64,000 bases of DNA. It comes from Microcebus murinus (taxonomy: Eukaryota > Chordata > Mammalia > Primates > Cheirogaleidae). This document shows, in pieces, positions 1 through 64,000 of the stretch (position 1 is its first letter; each line of letters opens with the position of its first letter). A program made the position numbers and the translations under genes. The stretch covers positions 139,350,501-139,414,500 of the forward strand of contig NC_134104.1 of NCBI RefSeq assembly GCF_040939455.1. The letters are read 5' to 3'. The notes below the pieces were generated by a model. The model had not been told where the DNA came from. It made no database searches and saw only the letters and a list, made by a program, of their open reading frames with translations.

Positions 1-989
1 GTCAAAAAATGCTACAAAGCTTGCATCTAGTGATTGTTGGAGGGGTGGTCATAACTTGCTGCTGGGAAGAATGTATCAAACTAATTTGAAGTATGAGGAT
101 TTCCTAGTCATCTACTGTATATCCAGCATTGTTCTGCTTCTTACTCCTCTACTTGTTGTGCTCCTTTCTCAAGCAAGTACCTCTGATGCCCACTTCCTGC
201 TTGAAAACAGTAGGGGAAGGAAGTCTATCTGACTGGATGTTCCTAATACTATTATCCTGAGGATTGCTCAGGGGTTCTCTCCCTCCACCCCCCACCACCC
301 TTAGCTGCTTTATACTAAACATGGGATATCTCTGGCATTGCCCTCTATGGTTTGCTTCTGCTTGCATTTTTTAGGCTTTAGTTTCCTCAATTTAATTTCT
401 TCTTGTTTGTCTATTCTTTTAGAAATTAATTAGAATATCTCTTTCTTTAAGGTTATATTCTTGCTTTACAGTGCTGCTGTGGTTTAGTCTCTTAGTTTTT
501 GTGTTACTATAGTTTTTCTTTATTCCTGTCCTTTTTAGGTTTGCAGGATTTTTGGCTATTGAGTGAGTTTCCTCCTTCTTCAATTTTGATGCTATCTTCT
601 GTCAGTCGTTCTTAATCTTTTGAGTCATGGACTTTTTTAACCATATGTTGAATCCTGTGGGCCTTGCCACCTTGTTCATCTAAATTCATAGTTTTCTACC
701 GCCTGGACCCCAAGCAATGACCAAATGTTAATTTGAGCTTTACTAGTTTTGTAGGTCTGGAGTTTTTTGAGGTGGGGAGTATAAGGGAGGTTTTGGTTTT
801 AATTTTATTAGAGGTATAAGCATATTCCTATGACATTTTAAGATTATTTTGTTGTTCAAGTTTGAGAAAAAGTGCTGTGAAAGATATTTATATTTGTAGC
901 CACAGAATTTAATATAAAGATAGAGCTATTTCTTTCTGTTAAGTAGTTTTATAGTTTTATAACATTTCTTTTTTTCCTCTTGTCTCTAG
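1..989 (+). other. STT3B: Intron 1 (3' part)
   Basis: AT-rich intron with no coding sequence. The stretch near 601-690 looks like a decayed transposon end but I could not classify it. Ends with a strong polypyrimidine tract before exon 2. Confidence 0.8.
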
Positions 990-62687
<61,698 letters not shown>

Positions 62688-62840
62688 ATGCACTGTTCTG
62701 GTTCCTAACTTGAAGCAGTTGTCCTTGTGAGAACCGGTCTTTGCCTTTAGCTCATGTCGTGTTTCACAGCAACAGAGGGTACAGAACCATCACTGGTCCA
62801 GGTTAATGTACAAATTTTTCTGGCAATGCCTGATTAAAAA

Positions 62841-62846
62841 AATAAA
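62841..62846 (+). promoter_or_regulatory. Proximal poly(A) signal AATAAA
   Basis: Canonical hexamer 154 nt after the stop codon, with an ATTAAA just upstream (62833-62838) and a U-rich stretch about 25 nt downstream. It could give a short 3' UTR isoform; use is inferred. Confidence 0.55.
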
Positions 62847-63512
62847 ATTGGCTTATGAGAACAGCTGTTTTCAATTTGTACCGTGAAGCAAGACTGAGCA
62901 CTGCTGTAAATGTTTAGCAGCAGATTTTTTTTATTGGTACATATTATCCTTCAAATCTGAGAATTTGGACTAATTGCACCAAAGAACCCTCTAATTTGGT
63001 CCCTGGCACATGCATCCTTGTCAATGTTTTTATTCTTTTACAAGACCTGCATTTTATTTGAATTACCCAAATAGCAATATGTAAAATACAAATGACAAAA
63101 TGTGATGAGAGCTTCTTGAACCAGTAAACTAGTACAGGTCTGAGAAAGATGTATTAGAAAAGTGATTATACTTCCTTGAGCTATATTTATTTTCATGTTT
63201 CTCCAATGCAAAGAATGTTTCATCAAATGTACATTTTCTGTTGCTTACTGTTTGCTCTAAAAAGCTGCTGTTTCAAACATGGACCTCTGAGTAGCTAGTT
63301 GGTTCAAATAGTTTTTTATGTTGACATAGTATTACTGCTATTAGCAGTTGTTTTCACCAGGTACTTACGGCGCAGATTTCATACATTGTTCATTCAAGGG
63401 CTAAATTTATATCCTTTGGAAATCATGGCAATTGCATAGGATGATGTTGCTTACCAGGATGAGTTACCTTAGTATGGAGGTTAGCACTATGTTTACATGT
63501 AAAAGATTAAGG

Positions 63513-63518
63513 AATAAA
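63513..63518 (+). promoter_or_regulatory. Possible distal poly(A) signal AATAAA
   Basis: Canonical hexamer about 830 nt after the stop codon, followed within about 40 nt by T/G-rich sequence. Candidate for a longer 3' UTR. Confidence 0.4.
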
Positions 63519-64000
63519 CCTTTAAAGTGGACAGATACCCAAAGTTCATTTTCTGTGACTTTGCAAAATGACAAAGGACTTGTAAACTTTGCCTGGATTT
63601 TTCTCATTTTGTAACAGTTTCATCCATCACAATGATTTGTTCTTTTTCATATTTTTTATCCCTGAAGCATTTGATGAAACACTCTTTAGTGCTATATGCA
63701 TTTTCTTACTTTTATTCAAAATGTGACAGTTGTCCAAAAATGCACTAAAATGTAAATGGAGATTGAACGTGTTCACTTTCCAGCTTATAGGCAACTTTAT
63801 ACAGACTTGAAAATTTTCTCCAGTTGTTTAGTGAAAGAGAAAAGAAAGGGGTTTTTCCTGCCACAGGATATAACTTTTTTTTTATACAACAAGCATAACA
63901 CACCACTGCTTTCAGTGGAAAAGTGCAGAATAGTATGTACCTTTTATGAAGAAAAATGTAATTTACAATGTTCAGTGAGAATGTTACTGCTGATTTTCTT

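Larger units (their letters stand above)
62688..64000 (+). other. STT3B: STT3B 3' UTR (runs toward or past the window edge)
   Basis: AT-rich non-coding sequence after TAA with no recognisable interspersed repeat for 1.3 kb, unlike the introns. That fits an exonic, selected 3' UTR. Two AATAAA hexamers lie inside. I cannot see where the longest transcript ends. Confidence 0.75.

Overview
The window is primate genomic DNA: AT-rich, intron-dominated and dense in interspersed repeats. Several Alu copies carry the strepsirrhine form of the right monomer (with a TTGGCCAATTAATTTC block), which points to a lemur or loris. A short piggyBac MITE on a TTAA target at 3673-3913 and a lemur-type L1 3' end at 14807-14985 make a cheirogaleid (mouse-lemur group) the best guess. 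The species is an inference.

One gene is certain. Fifteen coding exons on the + strand (990-1098 to 62607-62687) splice in phase into the last 721 residues of STT3B, the catalytic subunit of the post-translational oligosaccharyltransferase complex of the endoplasmic reticulum. If 105 residues are encoded upstream, the total is 826, the human STT3B length, and the acidic serine pair lands on residues 498/499. The exons should correspond to human exons 2-16. The promoter, the first exon and the end of the 3' UTR lie outside the window. All introns are GT-AG, and the catalytic motifs DNE, SVSE, WWDYG and DxxKxxxM are intact, so the gene looks functional.

Layout: 1-5032, end of intron 1, exon 2, and intron 2 with two Alus, the piggyBac MITE and a long CT microsatellite. 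5033-27680, exon 3 and the 22 kb intron 3, mostly antisense L1 remnants with later insertions (a 43-bp tRNA-Arg fragment, a MER20-like element, a nested stack of hAT transposons with a broken transposase gene, Alus, an LTR). 27681-41407, exons 4-6, with a mariner copy in intron 5. 43404-52816, exons 7-13, fairly compact. 52817-62687, exons 14-16, with a second mariner copy in intron 13, an LTR in intron 14 and L2, L1 and Alu remnants. 62688-64000, 3' UTR with two AATAAA signals.

No second functional gene, CRISPR array or other organised system was found. The best leads are small-scale insertion events: a tail-less tRNA-Arg(UCU) 5' fragment with a 15-bp target duplication; a 29-bp sequence copied from 2.1 kb away and bracketed by 18-bp direct repeats; the nested hAT stack; the piggyBac MITE; and two inverted mariner copies enclosing exons 6-13.
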